From: RI-153 sp963721725
GTDB taxonomy: Bacteria; Chloroflexota; Anaerolineae; Caldilineales; Caldilineaceae
Direction: 5' to 3'
DNA: 64,000 bases
Assembly: GCA_963721725.1 (NCBI GenBank)
Contig: CAVRLX010000016.1
Coordinates: 186,001-250,000 of the forward strand
Each line of letters begins with the position of its first letter. The stretch's first letter is position 1. The position numbers were made by a program, and so were the translations under genes. Below are positions 61,691 through 64,000 of the stretch, piece after piece. The notes under the pieces were generated by a model. The model did not search any database and was not told the origin of the DNA. It was given only the letters and a program-made list of their open reading frames with translations.

Positions 61691-64000
61691 ATGAATGTTG
61701 CCACAATTGACGCTGAATCCGCCCCCATTTTGCCGTTCACCGCGCCCGGCGCGAGCCTGCGCACTGTGGGCGGCAAAGGCTTGAACCTGGCACGACTGGC
61801 CGCGGCGGGCTTCCCCGTGCCCGACGGCTTTTTGATCACCACGGCGGCCTATACGGATTTTCTCGGCGCGGCGCATCTACACACGTGGATCAGCGCCGAG
61901 GTGCAAGGCGTGCACGCCGACGATCCCGACGCCCTGGCCGCGCTGTCGGATCGCATCCGCGCACGCTTTCGCCAGAGCGAAATTCCCTCGGCCCTGGCAA
62001 CGGTTATCGCGGACGCTTATGGGCAGATCGGTGCATCACCCGTGGCGGTGCGATCTTCGGCCACCGCCGAGGATCTGCCCGACATGTCGTTTGCCGGGCA
62101 ACAGGACACCTTCCTCAACGTGGTGGGCGAAACCGCACTGATCGGACGCCGTGCGCGAGTGTTGGAGCAGCCTGTGGACCGCTCGTGCCATTGGTTATCG
62201 CAGCCGCAACGGCATTGACCACGGCGAGGTGGCGCTGGCGGTGGTGGTGCAACGCATGGTGCAAAGCGAGATTTCCGGCGTGCTTTTCACGGCCAATCCC
62301 CTGAGTGGGCGGCGCACGGAAACCGTCATCGACGCCACGCTGGGGCTGGGCGAGGCGCTGGTCTCCGGCCTGGTGGAGCCGGATCACTACGTGGTGGAGA
62401 CGGCCAGCGGGCGCATCCTGAGCAGGCAACTGGGCGACAAGGCTACGGTAATCCGCGGTGTGGCTGGCGGCGGAACCGTCACCGAAACGGGCCAGCACGC
62501 TCAACCGGCGCTCTCCGATCCACAGATCCGCGCATTGGCGCTGCTGGGGAAACGTGTGGCGGAGCATTATCACTTTCCCCAAGACATTGAATGGGCCTAC
62601 GCCGACGGCGAACTGTACCTGCTTCCAAAGCCGCCCGATTACGTCGCTTTTCCCTGTCCCGGCCCGCGGCAATGCCACGGACGATCTGCGCCTCTTCTTC
62701 TCGTTTGGCGCGGTGCAGGGTGTGCTCGATCCCCTGACGCCGCTGGGACAAGATACGCTCCGCATGGCTGCGGCTGGGGGGGCGTCCCTCTTGGGCTATC
62801 GCTTCAATCGCCACACGCAGCCGCTGGTCAACCGAGCCGGCGAACGGCTCTGGCTCGACATCACCGGCATGATCCGCCACGGCTTTGGGCGCAAATTCTT
62901 TTTGCGCATCTTGCCGGGGATAGAGCCAGGCGCTGCCGAAAGTCTGCGGGCCTTGTTGGACGATCCGCGTTGGTCAACCGAAACTGATCGGATTGCCAGC
63001 GCCACCGTCGAGCGTATTCGCCCGCTGGCAACGACGATACTGCGTCGTTTTCTCGCCAACTTTGCCCAGCCCGACAAAGCGCGCCAGGCCATGCAGTGGG
63101 AGATCGAAACCAGCGTGGCAGAATTTCGCGCCAGAATGGCAAAAGCCACCACGTTGACCCAACAATTAGATGTTCATTCCGGGTTGGCGCAAGCTTTCTT
63201 TCTGTTACTGCTGCCGCGCTATCTGCCTCGAATTTTGGCGGGCTATCTCAGCTTTGCTCTGCTCATGCGGCTGGGGGAGCGGCTGGCCGCCCAGGATGCC
63301 ACCATCACGCCGCAGACGGCGCTGGCCCTCACCCGCGGGCTGCCCCACAACGTCACCACTGAGATGGATCTGGCGCTGTGGGAAACGGCCCAAACCCTGC
63401 GCCAAAACAGGGAAAGCGCCGCGCTGATTCAAACAGGTGATGCTGCGGATCTGGCGGCGCGCTATCTGGCGGGCGATCTGCCCACCCACACCCAGCGCGT
63501 GATAGAGGGATTCTTGGACCGCTACGGCATGCGCGGCCTGGCCGAGATCGACTTTGGGCGTGCCCGCTGGCGCGAGAACCCCACGCCGGTGATTCAGTCT
63601 TTACAGAGCTATCTTGCCATTGAAGAGGCCGACGCCGCGCCGGCGATGGTCTTTACACGGGGCGAAAAAGCCGCCGAGGATGCGATCCGTACCCTGGCTG
63701 CGGCGGCGGATCGGGCCATCGGCGCGCCTGTGGGCGGCTGGCTGGTGCGGATGCTATCCAAACGGGTGCGCGCCCTGGCGGGTCTGCGCGAAAGTCCCAA
63801 GTTCAACGTTATTCGCCTGATGGGCGTCAGCCGTGAAGCGCTGTTGCAAAGTGGCGCGGCGCTGGTGGAAAAGGGCGTGATCGACCAACCTGATGATCTT
63901 TTTTATCTCTATTTAGACGAGCTTTATGTGCTGGCGATGGACGCGCCGGGCGATTGGAAACGGTTGGTAGCGGCGCGGCGGGCGACCTTTGAGCGGGAAA
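61691..64000 (+). CDS. PEP-synthase/rifampicin-phosphotransferase-like enzyme, partial (two apparent frameshifts; 3' end outside window)
   Basis: The protein begins with a PPDK_N ATP-binding domain: VGGKGLNLARLAAAGFPVPDGF, AVRSSATAEDLPD and FAGQQDTFLNV. Removing an extra G near 62,145 restores DAVRECWSSLWTARAIGYR, then VQRMVQSEISGVLFTANP and GLGEALVSGLVEPD. Removing an extra C near 62,626 turns LLPKPPDY into LLQSRPIT, the family motif, and the frame stays open to the window end (~770 residues so far). The later part (GVLDPLTPLG, RYGMRGLAEIDFGRARWRENP, DDLFYLYLDEL) resembles the middle domain of rifampicin phosphotransferase more than that of PEP synthase. The catalytic phospho-His domain lies beyond the window. 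An antibiotic-inactivating role is possible but not shown. Confidence 0.8.

Overview
The window reads as chromosomal DNA of a Chloroflexota bacterium, probably from the Anaerolineae/Caldilineae side. This is inferred from gene content and protein style: lipoproteins and anchored proteins with long Pro/Thr stalks, a multi-GAF cytoplasmic histidine kinase, SH3-plus-glycoside-hydrolase surface proteins, polytopic sugar transferases, an orphan NurA and sortase-like enzymes. There is no 16S gene or other direct taxonomic marker. I saw no tRNA, rRNA, CRISPR array, transposase or phage gene.

Layout. 1-720: the tail of an M23 peptidase gene, then an intergenic region with a dense cluster of DnaA-box-like 9-mers (a candidate origin or regulator array). 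720-18,660: mostly housekeeping. An EEP-family hydrolase and a RarA fusion protein face a five-GAF histidine kinase; then secA, prs, a BON-like protein, a LysM/lamin-tail protein, a pair of ATP-grasp enzymes, an Arg-rich/acidic-tailed protein, asnS and a WecA/MraY-type transferase. 18,670-34,500: two tandem orphan peptide-binding lipoproteins, tsaD, an AI-2E-type transporter, nurA, osmC, a polytopic membrane subtilase, a SpoIID-like protein, tsaE and two small CBS proteins. 34,500-51,100: a metallophosphoesterase, two large GT-C-like membrane proteins, three paralogous SH3/glycoside-hydrolase proteins, a PGI_C-like protein, an SH3 lipoprotein and a sortase. 51,400-61,470: fliD-fliS, then a divergent eight-gene-scale operon for a nonulosonic (sialic-acid-like) sugar: neuB, neuC, radical SAM, a second divergent neuB, a cytidylyltransferase, a Gfo/Idh oxidoreductase and a class-III aminotransferase. 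61,691-end: a PEP-synthase/rifampicin-phosphotransferase-like enzyme that runs off the window.

How the genes work together. The clearest system is the cell-surface block. FliS/FliD point to flagella, and the adjoining operon could make a CMP-activated nine-carbon acidic sugar for flagellin or surface glycans. That operon contains a second NeuB-fold protein that has lost the lysines normally used to hold phosphoenolpyruvate, plus a radical SAM enzyme, so the product may be an unusual sugar. Two further themes cross the window. First, a ~63-bp palindromic element occurs in three intergenic regions. Second, about 18 apparent single-base frameshifts break otherwise well-conserved genes, mostly after 34 kb; their number and type suggest sequence errors rather than true pseudogenes.
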